64,000 nucleotides of DNA from Scilla litardierei (lineage: Eukaryota > Streptophyta > Magnoliopsida > Asparagales > Asparagaceae). Positions 1 through 10,640 of the stretch are shown here, one piece after another; positions within the stretch are counted from its first letter, which is position 1, and each line of letters begins with the position of its first letter. The position numbers and the translations under genes are program-made. The stretch covers positions 65,733,481 through 65,797,480 of the forward strand of contig CM061134.1 of assembly GCA_030789695.1 (NCBI GenBank). Direction: 5' to 3'. Below the pieces are notes generated by a model, which had not been told where the DNA came from, did no database searches, and saw only the letters and a program-made list of their open reading frames with translations.

Positions 1-36
1 TAGTCAGCCCTAGGATTCAAAAAACACTGTCAAATG

Positions 37-45
<9 letters not shown>
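1..45 (-). mobile_element. 5' end of a Helitron, running off the left edge
   Basis: Read on the minus strand, this stretch matches the first ~45 bases of the Helitrons at 525, 10641 and 12700: a TATACATTTGACAGTG start followed by a CTAGGGCTGACTA block. The body would lie to the left, outside the window. The expected terminal TC reads TA here, exactly as in the facing copy at 525, so the outermost bases are mutated or absorbed into the (TA)n tract. The assignment rests on homology to the two copies with complete ends. Confidence 0.7.

Positions 46-101
<56 letters not shown>
43..101. repeat. (TA)n microsatellite
   Basis: An uninterrupted TA dinucleotide tract separates the Helitron head from the palindromic MITE. 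A matching tract lies on the far side of the MITE (502-528). Helitrons insert between A and T, so such tracts are suitable targets. Confidence 0.95.
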
Positions 102-106
<5 letters not shown>

Positions 107-501
107 AAGTGTTCCTAGGGTGACTCCTTAGATGAAATCTAAGGAGTCGCCCCCATTTTCTCATATCTTCCACAATTTTTTTGGATTTTATTTTTCATGG
201 GATTGTTGGTCACATTATAGATGATCGACATACCAAAAATCAAGTAATTCCAATACTTTAAAAGCCACCATCTACCCCTTGCAACTTCAACGGTCTGAAA
301 ACGTGCTTAAAACCCATAAAGTTGCAACGGGAGATGGAGGCTCTAAAAGTATTGAAATGACTTGATTTTTGGTATGTTGATCATCCATAAGATGAACAAC
401 AATCACAAGAAAAAAAATTTCAAAAAAAATGTGGGAGATGGAAGAAAATGGGGCGACTCCTTAGATGAAATCTAAGGAGTCACCCTAGGAACACTTTACC
501 C
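102..501. mobile_element. Palindromic (foldback) MITE M1 in a (TA)n tract
   Basis: The element begins GGGTAAAGTGTTCCTAGGG and ends with its exact reverse complement. The two halves stay complementary almost to the centre, so the 400-bp unit could fold into one long hairpin. It has no coding capacity. It sits inside (TA)n on both sides, so a TA target duplication cannot be distinguished from the microsatellite. The placement resembles plant MITEs that occupy TA microsatellites, such as the rice Micron type; the superfamily is not determined. Confidence 0.8.
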
Positions 502-533
<32 letters not shown>

Positions 534-1107
534 CATTTGACAGTGTTTTTTGAATCCTAGGGCTGACTAGGACAAGCTGACTAGGACAAAGGGGTTGATA
601 GAAAGACGGCTCAGATTAAATCTTGAGGAATGAACGGTTAAAGATGATGTTTTGAGAAAAATTTGTGTGAAAACTTGGGGGAAACTTTCCATTTGGAGAG
701 GAAAATTCAAAAACATCCATCAATCTCCGAGCCAACCATGTTTATTCTCTGACGCAGCTACCCAACCGTCACTCCTCTTTTCAAAATTTTGATGATCCGG
801 ACAGATTTTATGTGAAAACCCTTTGTATTCTGCAAAGTGGCATGGGGTGCTTTGATTTTTGCTGTAGCAAATAAGGAATGGGTTCTGTGGGCCCACGGAC
901 TCAAGATTGGGTGTATTTTCGGGTCTAATGGAAACGATGGGGACAAATTCAACCGTAATTTTCGTTCTTTCTTCATCTGTCACTTCAAATTCTGCACCTC
1001 AACTCTTCAGTCTCTTCTTAGTCTCTTCTTCTCTGTTCACATTTTTTAGAGAAAAAGAGAGGGAGATGAAGAGGAAAAATGGTAGTGTCTTCTTCGATAT
1101 ATCTCTA

Positions 1108-1523
1108 GGCACCACAAAGAGCCTTGCTCACCTGCATCGCCACAATGTGATTCACTACAACTTGAAGTCGAGCAATGTTCTGATTGATGGTTCAGGCGAG
1201 CCAAAGGTTGGGGACTATGGGCTGGCGAGGCTGCTTCCAATGCTCGAGAAGGAAAGATCACCAAGAAGCTCGATGTATATGGGTTCGGAGTTTTGTTGTT
1301 GGAGGTGGTGACAGGAAGAAGGCCGGTGGAGGATGGACGAGCGGAGGATTGTGTGGATGCTCGGCTTGGAGGGAGGTTTCTGGTGGAGGAAGTGGTGTCG
1401 TTGGTGAAGCTGGGGTTGATTTGTACGTCGCAGGTGCCATCAAATCGGCCGGAGATGGGTGAGGTGGTTAAGATATTGGAGATGATCAGGTGTCCCGGTC
1501 AGAATGAGCTGAGTTCGGGTTGA
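1108..1523 (+). pseudogene. Captured LRR receptor-kinase C-terminal fragment (PXC2-like)
   Basis: Frame one, up to about 1250, encodes the catalytic-loop region of a plant LRR receptor-like kinase: HLHRHNVIHYNLKSSNVLID, then DYGLARLLPML. From about 1257 a second frame encodes KKLDVYGFGVLLLEVVTG and ends at the natural C-terminus (GLICTSQVPSNRPEMGEV, ILEMIRCPGQ), stop at 1521-1523. Compared with the PXC2/At3g28040-like subfamily, the activation segment including APE is missing at the frame change, and a second block is missing after RRPVE. HYN in place of HRD is normal for this subfamily of atypical kinases. The upstream N-lobe, transmembrane segment and LRRs are absent. This is a truncated capture inside Helitron A, without kinase function. 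Confidence 0.85.
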
Positions 1524-3385
1524 TGATTGTGGTGGTTTTCTTCGTTTGTTCTTTTGTTTTCAAATTTTTCTTTGAAAAGGGTTGATTAATGTGGAAAGAA
1601 ATACAAGTTGATTGTTGAGTAGGAACAGCAGCAGTGGGTTATAGTCAGAATGAACTGTTTCTCTCTCAAATGAGACGAAGAGAAAAGGGCTCCCCTGGCT
1701 TCCCTCTTTATGTGTCTCTCTCTTTCTGTTTCTCGCAGGTTTGCGAGATCGATGTCTCGGTGGTTTGCGAGATCGATGTCCCTGTGCGGCAAAGGATGAT
1801 CCGTTAGAGGATGATCTGATTTTATCTGACGATGTCCCTATGTGGGGTGAAGGAACATGCTGATCTGATTTTATCTGACGATGTCCCGGTGGGGTTATTT
1901 CTTCTCTGACGCCGAGGTAAACATTTCTTCGCTGATGCTGAGGAACAAGATGATGCGATTTTATCTGAATAAATTGATCTCTCTCCCCTCTAAAACCTCA
2001 GGAGAACTATATCTCCCCCCTAATGGCATCCTTTAACACTCTCTCTATCCCCCCCAAAAAAAATGTCAGGATATCGATGAGATCGTTAAGCACCACCGTG
2101 ACTTCGAGGAAGAGGAGAAAGATTTTCTTTTTTGATATTTTTATTGTATCTGAGTATGTTTAATATGATCCAATTTTTTGATACGTTTCTGAATGTTTTT
2201 GAATGTCTCTAAATTAGATTAGCTATAAAAATTGCAGGTTCATGCAGATTTTTCCATCACTTTGCTCTAAGATGTTAATTTCCTTGTGGAAACCATATGG
2301 CTTCACTTGTGATTCCAGATCTATGGTTATTTTTCATGGTTTGTTTCCTACTACTTCTTTTCCATCCATTAAATTCCGATTTGTTACACACTTTAATCCA
2401 GATTATTGTATCGATGTTCTGTGTATATCTGATAGAACTTTGGGGGGTATTTTCTTCTCCGATTTCCCTAGCTGTTTCCTATTTTCACTTCCCAAAAGGG
2501 TACTGTCATTTGTATGGTGATGAACTCTGGTGCCTTTAATGTAAGTCACCGGGTTTCCGATCTACTTCTTCCTATGTAAAGCAGCAACCGAGAAGAATAA
2601 TGAAGCTGCAACTTCAATGAGAGTTGATATGGAATCCATATACATTTGTACTGCTAATTTGAGTAGAATTACTTCGGAGCATGTTATGAAAGAGATTAAA
2701 AAGCAATCTTAAATTTACTTAAACTTTAAATTAAACTAAGTCTAGACCGATTACAGTTTCAATTAAATCAATACTGAACATATCCAAACTGCCAACGTCA
2801 TGTACTTTACATGTATATTTTAAATGATCTTGAAAGAAATCTACTTATGAAACCAATTGTTGGAAATCTGCTGATGGTTTCTCATATCCTGCTTGAGTAG
2901 ATTAGTGTAACCTGGGAAGTCAATTGTTCGTCATGTTTTAGGCTGGTGCGTTGGGCCTATCACACACATAAATAATAATTAAGCACGGTAACTAACATTG
3001 ATTAATGGAATATATAGGCATGCAGTAATCATGTTGGAACAAGCTGACGAGAAGATACAGACTTCAGAGATTTGGATTAATATCTTCAGAAAAAGAAAAT
3101 TTGTAGGTGCATAGAGAAATCTGTCGTTTCTGAATAACATAATAAAAGGAAAAGACATAACAAAATACATGTTTCTGAACCTAAAATCAAAAGGAAACTG
3201 GAAAAAAGATCGCATAACTTATGAAACTACGCTTAATAGCATACTGAAATTGAATGCACCGGAAAGGAATATATTTAAGAAATAATGTTCAGAATACATG
3301 TTCAGAAAGGAATTTTTTGAATGTTTAGAAATAATGTTCAGAAATTAAATATCTCTAATCTTGAAATAAAATAGACATAAGTTAC
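1524..3385. other. Helitron A interior, no identifiable gene
   Basis: This stretch is mostly AT-rich and intron-like. Between about 1741 and 1970 there are imperfect repeats of a GATTTTATCTGACGATGTCCC motif (copies near 1820 and 1866, a partial one near 1952). Two short plus-strand stretches look coding-like but match nothing I recognise: about 2066-2135, rich in acidic residues, and about 2580-2711, ending EHVMKEIKKQS then stop. They may be further captured exons. Confidence 0.4.
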
Positions 3386-3481
3386 CACATCTCCAATACA
3401 TAATATTGCATGATACTCTCCCGACTTCCCAAACTTTTGTGCAACAACTGGTATCTCAAAGCTACCTGGTACATTGACAAC
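3386..3481 (-). pseudogene. Captured exon of 6,7-dimethyl-8-ribityllumazine synthase
   Basis: On the minus strand, bases 3481 to 3386 form a 32-codon open exon bounded by an AG acceptor (3483-3482) and a GT donor (3385-3384). It encodes [18 protein letters not shown] followed by [11 protein letters not shown]. This is the VPGSFE(I/L)P…AILCIG core of lumazine synthase (riboflavin biosynthesis, plastid in plants), which lines the substrate-binding site. I could not find the neighbouring exons within Helitron A. Retained splice sites show capture from genomic DNA rather than from a processed mRNA. The exon lies antisense to the Helitron and to the kinase fragment. Confidence 0.85.
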
Positions 3482-4974
3482 CTAGAGCTTGCAGGTTGTG
3501 TATATAGCTTGCAGGGTTGAATAAATGGTATCTGCTCAAACTCACCATCATGATGAATGTCTAATTCCAGGTTGAATAAATGGTCATTCCTATTATTCTT
3601 GGCTATCCAGACCTCAACCTCATTTTTTCGTCATTCTATGCAAGTGTCACATTCAATATATTTTGCTTTGTCCTGAACATCCATATCAACCTTATCCATC
3701 AAAATATTATTTCATGTAAATATTGTCATTGGGTATGGACATGTAGTAAAAAGATAGCCAATCTTACAATTGTTCATAGTTTTTCTTGACTTTCAGATTG
3801 TTCATTCCTAACACTACACATTCTAATCATTTATTCAAATAGAAAAATACTACCAGACAGGACATACATTGTGGTTGGATTGGATCTCAAATATCACAAT
3901 CAATTCCCAAGTACCAAAATAATCCTACATGCATCAAACATAATTCAAAATATACTGGGAATAAAGACATGGAATCATTCCTATTTTTTTATTTTTTTTG
4001 TACTTGAAAACACACTGGAAAATCAAATACTAAAACCTACACCTTCAAATTTTATAATGCAACTTGACAATAATAAAACTGATATAAAATGCATGTATAT
4101 ACCCAAATATATAAAACTGATATAAAATGCAATGCATGTATATACCCAAATATATAAAAATGATATAAAATGCATGTATATACCCAAAATTACATTGACA
4201 TGATTAAACTTAAGAATGAGGTTAGATTAATTTGATTTTTAGTAATTTGACATGCATCCCATTTGCGACTCTCTCGGCGCCAGCGGCATCTCCTCTTTTT
4301 ATTATTCCTATATCTGCCCATAACATATTACACATTAGAAGTTACATATATGATGCATCTCGACGTCGGCAAGTATCATGCCGTCTTTCGTACATATTTG
4401 GTTAATATTATTTTAACATTTATTTTAAATGATTCAGTTGGACGTTGGTATTATTTGAACAACAAAAAGATTTTGGAATTCACATTTGCTTCACGCCAAC
4501 ATGCTACTGGTACGGAATTTTTTATTAGACATCAATGAATTCTATACTTGATTTACCATTATTAGACATCGTGATGCTTATGCTAATTTTAATTACAAAA
4601 AAACTGAATTTTGTCACAGCCACGTGCGTTTTGACAAAACAAAACAAAAAAAACACGCACGCATGTGTTGACAAAAAAATTGACCGAACCCAGGGAACTT
4701 ATCCCCACAGCCATGCATTCAGAAATTTTCATAGTTGAACATGATTGATGCTAAACTATTAAGCCATGCATAAATTTTCATGATGTATGTTCGGTTCCAG
4801 GTTTGGGGCTTAACTTGAAAATTTATCGGGGTGAACCCAAAAATTTTGGTGATGAACTAAATTTTGATGGTACTAATTTTGTTGGGGAACTAAGATTTTT
4901 GTGATGAGTTTAATTCCTTGGGATGAGCTAAATTTTCGGGAAACTACGCTTTTTACAGTGAAATATCTTAAATA
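3482..4974. other. Helitron A interior, no identifiable gene
   Basis: AT-rich sequence with short repeats, for example three copies of an AAAATGCATGTATATACCCAAA-like unit at about 4086-4190. A 91-codon open frame at 4263-4538 has no recognisable domain. The last ~170 bases resemble the 3' part of Helitron B in base composition and phrases. Confidence 0.4.
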
Positions 4975-5006
4975 AACCGTGCCCTACGGGCACGGGTTAT
5001 GACTAG
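4975..5006 (+). other. Helitron A 3' terminus: hairpin plus CTAG
   Basis: The sequence CCGTGCCC-TAC-GGGCACGG forms a strong stem. It is followed by GTTATGA and the terminal CTAG, a match to the Helitron CTRR end, and then a T. The same terminus closes Helitrons B and C. Confidence 0.85.
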
Positions 5007-5018
5007 TATATATATATA

Positions 5019-5146
5019 GGGAGATGATATGGTGAGCAAGTGAGCAAACTCCTCTTAAAGTGAGCAAACCACTCTCAGCATATATAGGGAGATGATATGG
5101 TGAGCAAGTGAGCAAACTCCTCTTAAAGTGAGCAAACCACTCTCAG
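5019..5146. repeat. 68-bp tandem duplication of the left TIR end
   Basis: The first ~60 bases of the TIR occur twice, starting at 5019 and 5087, separated by a TATATA. The inner copy continues into the TIR proper; the outer one stops after CTCTCAGCA. The right end has a single copy. Confidence 0.9.
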
Positions 5147-5190
5147 CCGTCGGATCTAAGCCAACCGCTCAGATTTAACCCGCCCAAAAC
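5087..5190 (+). repeat. Left terminal inverted repeat
   Basis: This arm pairs with 10513-10616 with only a few mismatches, including GCCGTCGGATCT, GCTCAGATTTAACCCGCCCA and GTGAGCAAGTGAGCAAAC. Confidence 0.85.
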
Positions 5191-5765
5191 CCAAAGTCGC
5201 GTGCGCCGCACGTGATCTCGCAAATCCCTCACAGCGCTCGCATCTCCCAGCGCTCGCATCTCCCTCTCGTGGACGAAAACCCAAGACCGAAACCCTAAAA
5301 TCCTCTCTCTAGGTGACGAAGCCCCCAAAACCCAACGGCGTACTCATCTTCCTCTCTCGATCGCTCTATCTCCAGACGAACCCTACGAGACGGCCAAAAC
5401 CCCAAATTAAGAGCTCCCTAACCCAGTCTCCCTCCCCGACGAAGCCCCCTAACCCAGTCTCTCTCCCCCCAGCCATCTCCCTCATGCGCTCGTTCCCTCC
5501 TGGCTGAAACCCAAAAAGCCCTAGGCACTCACCTTCTCGCGATCGCTCGAAACCCCCCTCGCTGACGATCGCCCCAAATTCAGAGCGCAGCCCTCCCCTC
5601 AGGCGAATTTCCCAAAATCCGAGCCTCATCTCCCTCTCTCTCGCCTTCGCGTTCTCCCTCAACTGCTCTCTCCCGCGGACGAAGCCCCCACAACACAATC
5701 GCTCATCTCGCTCTCTCGCGGACGACGCCGACGCCCCCACAGACGAAAACCAAATTTCGAAGGTG
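5191..5765. other. GC-rich, 5'-UTR-like TIR-proximal region
   Basis: The sequence is rich in CTCTCTC, CGAAACCC and ACCCTAAA phrases, like a plant 5' untranslated region. It ends with a plausible splice donor (GAAG|GTGCGT, about 5763). Stretches such as CCTCATCTCCCTCTCTC near 5625 recur inverted at about 10330-10395. No convincing protein is encoded; open frames here come from base composition. Confidence 0.45.
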
Positions 5766-8083
5766 CGTTACTTCACCTGTTAGATATTCTCAAAAAAAAA
5801 GAATTTTTTCCTTTGATTTGCCCTCTCATCTAAGTTGGATGTGGATGTTGGAGCTCATTTGATAGTAAGTGGAGGCTCTTGCTGGGTACAAAACTGCAAA
5901 AGACAAGGCAACATTTTCTTTATGGACGTTGAAGTTGAATTTTTTTGGTTTGGCCGGTCTCAAACTTGAGTTTTAGGGTTGAGCAATAATCTGTAACTCT
6001 TAATCTGTGAAATGTTTGAAGAAATTTTCCGCGCCTTCATCATTTGATCTCTTTAGGAAAGCGAAATTATTGGCAGCCTAAGAATGGGACTGATAGTAGC
6101 AATCTATTCTTATTAAAATCAGCAATTGTCGTTAATCTAGTCCCTTTCGTAGCATAGCATCCAGTGACTGCAGTAGAAAATACTCTTTTTTCACAAAGAA
6201 GATTTCACAAAGCAGATTCGACTGCAATTTTAGCCATCTCCCAGGTTGGATGTAGATCAGATAGTAGCATAGCCACATCCACAGGACTCTGATGTTAAGC
6301 ACTCTGATGTTTATTTATGAAAAAGGAATCAAGAATGCTAAGCACTCTGATGTTGTATGCTTTGCCTCCATATGTTGATATTAAAATAAAGAGGCAATCA
6401 CACTTCTCCCATGTTCTAATCAACATGCATCCATATGTCCATATTTTTTATAAGCATCACAGTACCATCTGCATACCAGCATTTGAGTTTTGAGGTTATT
6501 CTTTTTAGTTTTGAGGTTCATGGGGCAGTGGGTTTCATGCTGTTCTCATACTTGTGTATCATACTTGTGTATCATACTCATTTACGCCATAGTGTCATAC
6601 TTGTTAAAAATAACAAATGTTTACTTGATCCTTCTAACATGTGTGGATATTATATCATCTCCAATAGCCAATGCCATTATTGCCATCATAGACATTTTAA
6701 GAGTAAGCTGTTTGAGTAGCTGCCCCTGAACACAAATTAGATTAATTAGATTATTGCTTGATCAAGAAAATTAATTATCTATTTTTGGCTTGTGTGCAGG
6801 AAGAGCAGTGCGTTGGTAGGGAAGATTATCAATGCATGTTGGGACAAATGGATTCAAATTCTGGAAAGTTGTATGAGGCAACAAATGGATTCAAATTCTG
6901 TTGTCATGTTGGCGAATTCTGCTGCTATTGCAAATGTTGTCATTTTGGCAAATTCTACTGTCGTTGAAGCTTGAAGCAACCTGGATACTTGGTTTTCATA
7001 TTGGATATGATTAATCAAATTTGTTGTCGTGTTGGAAATGAAGAATCTGCTGAAGAATCTGTCATGTTGGATATGAAGAATCTGTTGATAGTTTTTTGTT
7101 GAAGCGTCTAGTTTTTGTTAAACAATTTTGTATGATTTCCTTGAAGAATATGCTGAATATGTAAGAATCTGACAAGTTGACGAATTTGTTGAAAAATCGG
7201 GAATTTTGCAAATCTATCAGATATTCTGTTTGCCTCAATGACAGGATTCTATGACATGATTCTGTATTTTGTTTGGAAATTTGGAAATCTGTTTGTGTAA
7301 GAAATGGGAATGAGACTTTTCTTTGCGTCTTGTATCAAAAGCGTTTGTTGAACCCCGTAATTAATTTTTGTGATTCCTTGTTGCTTTTCAATGGGATGAC
7401 GTTATATGCATGCAGAATGAATGACAGTCTGAGACATGTGATTGGTATTCTGTGCAACTGAATTATTGTGCCAACTATGTATTGCCAGAGAGAAGTGTAC
7501 CAAGATAAATAGGTGCTAATTAACACATGAAGAAACCCAACTGGTCAAGTCTTTAGCAATTGAATCAAGTCACATGCATTTTTCTAGTCCGTAGTATTTT
7601 AGCATCTTCAGTGGACCAGAGACGCAGACATTCTTATACATGGACTAAAGGATCACAATACTCCCCCTTATCTGCTTATTTAAAGCATCTTGATTGTCAA
7701 GAGTTCATGCATACACCCCTTAAAACAATGCTCCATTTCTGTTCCTTCTGGTGATGTCAAGCTCTTTATGTATGTATCCCCAGCTAGCAAACTAAGAGCC
7801 AAATTTGACATGTTTGCATTGCCAAATTGCCAATCTTCATTCACAACTCTGTCAAGCCTTCATTCAGATTGCCAAATTTGCAAACAAGGCTCCATTTTCA
7901 TTCAGATTGCCAAATTTGCAAGAGAAAGAAGGAAGCAACTGAAAATTTAAAAGCACAGCTTACAGAATGAGGGTGGTCGGCATGCAAAATCCATTCCTGG
8001 ATGTGGAAAGAACAAGCTCAAGCAAAAAAGTTATCATTGATTATCTCACAAAAATTACTATCATGTACAACATAGAATCAGTT
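5766..8083. other. TIR element interior, no gene recognised
   Basis: AT-rich, intron-like DNA. A short block at about 6800-6966 follows a plausible acceptor (TGTGCAG) and is open on the plus strand, with repeats of a CAAATGGATTCAAATTCTG phrase, but I do not recognise its product. Around 7810-7925 a TTGCCAAATT phrase is repeated several times. Confidence 0.35.
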
Positions 8084-8410
8084 TCACCAACAATTTCCCT
8101 GAAAAGTTTTAAAAGGGAAAATAAAAAATAATTCATTAGAGAGCTTCAGCAACAAACTGCTTGCATACGTTTTCATGTCATTAAATATCACAAGATGGAT
8201 ATTTTTTACATCTCCATACATGAATTCATCATCATAATCTCCATCTCCAAAATCATAGCCACCGATTTGCTTAAATATGAACTTCAACGCTCCCTTGACT
8301 GCATTCACATCAGTAGTACAAGGCAGTAGCCATCTAGCGCTTCTCCGCCTCTCTCCGATATCATCCCTTACAGGCAAGTAGCCATCGCCAGCAAGAAGCT
8401 TGAACTGCTA
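8084..8410 (-). pseudogene. Possible captured exon, function unknown
   Basis: On the minus strand, a frame from about 8405 to 8230 reads LLAGDGYLPVRDD, then RRRSARWLLPCTTDVNAVKG, then the acidic GDGDYDDEFMYGD. Immediately after, GATGTAAAAA could be a splice donor; the frame runs on to 8084 but becomes intron-like. Its composition differs from the AT-rich surroundings and it lies on the same strand as the H+-ATPase exons. I do not recognise the family. Confidence 0.3.
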
Positions 8411-9626
8411 AAAATTTCAGGTTCCACTTGAGCACTTCATTCTCCAGGAATTTGAGGTTGCTACACACAGCATTAAAAAACAAGTCCAAACAGACTCAAA
8501 CTTAAACAGAAACTCCAAAATAAAAAGAGACTGACAGGAAACTTAAAAGATAAAAAATTTGTATAAGCAAAAACAAACAACATTGCTACTCTTATACAGG
8601 GAATTGACAAAATCATGCATGCACACTTGCTACTCTCATAGTATAGGCAGCCTTTTAAAATGTCAATTAAGCCATTACTTCTATATACATTAGTGCTTAT
8701 TGAAAAGAAAAAAGTCTAACTTGGGTGCCTGTTCATGCATAAGTTTAATCCTAATTTTGCTAAAATTGGTTTCTTCATCTCTCATGCATGAATTATGCAA
8801 CTCCATAGGCTGGAAAATGAATCAGCTTAACAATTTGGGTGCCAACATAAGTTGCACTTAATTAGTGATAAAAAGCAATGATAGCTGCCAACATAATTTT
8901 CACTTAACTGAAATTTACAAAAAGCTCACAACAATCATATGTTTTGCAAGTGAATGCATTCTTATAAAAAGTTACAGCTGCAACCAAAAATCTTCACATA
9001 ATCCAATTAGAAGAACAATGAAGATGCTTCTTATGCACACAAGAATTCTAATGCACACAAGATGCTTCTTATGAACAAAAGGATATCTCAGAAGCAAAAC
9101 TTTGTATATGCAACAAAAAATATTGGCAAACAAGGAAGATCGAATCAAGTGGTTTTAATGTTCGTCGTCATTCTTTTTCCAGGAACATACAAATCATCAT
9201 TCATTGTTGAACAGGTAAAAGAGAATAAGGGTGCAACATATTTTCTGATGGTTTTCAAGGAGCTTTTTGGTTTTCTGATATTTTCTGATGTATGATGTCC
9301 AATAAAAACATAATGTATTCAAAAATACAAATTAGGATTGTTTGTTCCTAATCTTAAACATATGCACGAATATAGACTACTGGTAGTTATGACATCTTTG
9401 ATACTCTTATTCCAAGATATTAAGAACATTAGCCAAGTTAATATCATGCAATAATCATACCTGGAAAAATACAGAGTGAAATATAACCAAATCAAACAGT
9501 AAAAGTAAATGTGCATGCATACATGTATATGCACAGAAGGAAATATAACAAGTAATTAAAAAAATAATTTCGTATGCTCACTACAGAATTTGGTTATAGA
9601 GTGTAGTTCGTCTAACTCCCCAAGCG
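8411..9626. other. TIR element interior, nothing identified
   Basis: AT-rich sequence on both strands without a recognisable exon, RNA gene or transposase motif. Confidence 0.4.
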
Positions 9627-9983
9627 CTAAAGAGTGTAGTTCTGTTCCAGCCCATCCATGTCCAATCTCTTCTGCTTCGCCACTGACTCGATGTGCCCTT
9701 TCAGCGTGTGCAGCTCCCTCAGCCTGCGCCAATTAAAACTTAGCAAACCTTGTTCCAGTCCTTTTAATCCCACAACGCCAACAAATTAAGACAGCAATCA
9801 AAATGCATACTTGTCGACCTCGGCGCGCTTAATGGCCTGGTCAGCAAGATCCGACAGCTCCCTGTGATCGCTCTTCTCGCCCGTCCCCTGGGCTGTCTGT
9901 AGCCCGTGCAGCGTCCTCTGCGCTAGCGCCCACTGCGCCTCCCTCTCCCCTCTCCCGTAGTCCTTCTTTATTGTAAAGGCTGT
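9627..9983 (-). pseudogene. Captured last two exons of a plasma-membrane H+-ATPase (P3A-ATPase) gene
   Basis: Minus-strand exon 9983-9811 (173 nt) encodes [18 protein letters not shown], then AQRTLHGLQ and [16 protein letters not shown]. It ends at a GT donor (9810-9809). The final exon 9723-9627 follows an AG acceptor in the correct phase and encodes [14 protein letters not shown], then GLEQNYTL and a stop at 9629-9627. This is the cytosolic regulatory tail of AHA/PMA-type proton pumps. The penultimate Thr, phosphorylated to bind 14-3-3 proteins, is kept; the usual terminal Val is Leu. The pump core is absent, so no pump is encoded. The retained intron shows capture from genomic DNA. Confidence 0.92.
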
Positions 9984-10512
9984 CTACACAAATCCATTAA
10001 TCCTAAACGATCAGCAGTCAGTCACTGCTTCAATCCACCCCATCAGCAGTCAGTAAAAGCTAGTGAAGTATACAACACTACACTTTTTTCTCTCAATCCA
10101 ACTCCATGCCATGTTTCCATTCGTACAGTTGATTTGAGCTTGAAATTTCTATAATGATAATGATTTGAGCTATTGTGACTGTCTATGGAAATGTATTAAG
10201 TTTGAAAAAACAACAATTTTTACCTGAAAATTGAAACGAAGCTAGGGCGAGCTAGGGCACGGCGGAGGGGCGAGGTAGGGCACGGCGGAGGGGCAGTGGG
10301 GGAGACAGGAACGCGAAGGATTCTGCAGTGGGGGAGACGAGAACGCGAAGGCGAGAGAGAGGGAGATGAGGTCGCTCGGATTTTGGGGCGGATTTTTGGG
10401 TTTTCGCCAGTGACGGGTTTCGTCCGCGTGAGGGAGAAGGCGAGGGAAGCTGCGGATTGAGCTTTGGGGGCTGAATGTGCTGTGCACGTGACATGGGAGG
10501 GTGTGACGTTGG
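9984..10512. other. Intron remnant and GC-rich TIR-proximal region
   Basis: 9984-10230 is AT-rich and is probably the intron upstream of the captured exon. 10240-10480 is GC-rich and, read on the minus strand, resembles a 5' UTR ending in a TTTTCAG|GTAAAA donor-like junction. It mirrors the left side. Confidence 0.4.
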
Positions 10513-10616
10513 AAATCTGGGCGGGTTAAATCTGAGCCGTTGGCTCAGATCCGACGGCCAGGGCTGTTTTGCTCACTTTAAGAGGGTTTGCTCACTTGCT
10601 CACCATATCATCTCCC
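10513..10616 (-). repeat. Right terminal inverted repeat
   Basis: This is the reverse complement of the left TIR, ending CATATCATCTCCC next to a (TA)n tract. Confidence 0.85.
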
Positions 10617-10640
10617 TATATATATATATATATATATATA

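Larger units (their letters stand above)
525..5006 (+). mobile_element. Non-autonomous Helitron A carrying captured gene fragments
   Basis: The left end matches the 5' termini of the complete Helitrons at 10641 and 12700 (TATACATTTGACAGTG, then CTAGGGCTGACTAGGACAAG). The right end has the Helitron signature: a GTGCCC/GGGCAC hairpin, a short spacer and CTAG, followed by a host T. No Rep/helicase ORF is present. The body carries a kinase fragment on the plus strand and a lumazine-synthase exon on the minus strand, which fits Helitron transduplication. I infer that the two ends belong to one element from their compatible orientation and from finding no other end between them. The 5' TC is mutated to TA. 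Confidence 0.65.
5019..10616. mobile_element. 5.6-kb TIR DNA transposon with captured H+-ATPase exons (MULE-like)
   Basis: The two ends are inverted copies of about 100 bp beginning GGGAGATGATATGGTGAGC. Weaker inverted similarity continues for several hundred bases into GC-rich, 5'-UTR-like DNA on both sides. Long TIRs with inward promoter-like sequence and an acquired gene fragment fit a Mutator-like (Pack-MULE-type) element. The target duplication is hidden because the element sits between (TA)n tracts, so the superfamily is not proven. No transposase reading frame is visible, so the copy is non-autonomous. Confidence 0.6.

Noticed and set aside
1141..1180. HYN in place of HRD in the kinase fragment taken as a fresh mutation
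   Set aside because: The PXC2-like subfamily normally has this atypical catalytic loop.
4263..4538. 91-codon frame in Helitron A as a gene
   Set aside because: No recognisable family, AT-rich composition, no exon borders that fit.
5366..5740. 124-codon antisense frame in the TIR-proximal region
   Set aside because: GC-rich composition; the opposite strand reads like a 5' UTR and no domain is visible.
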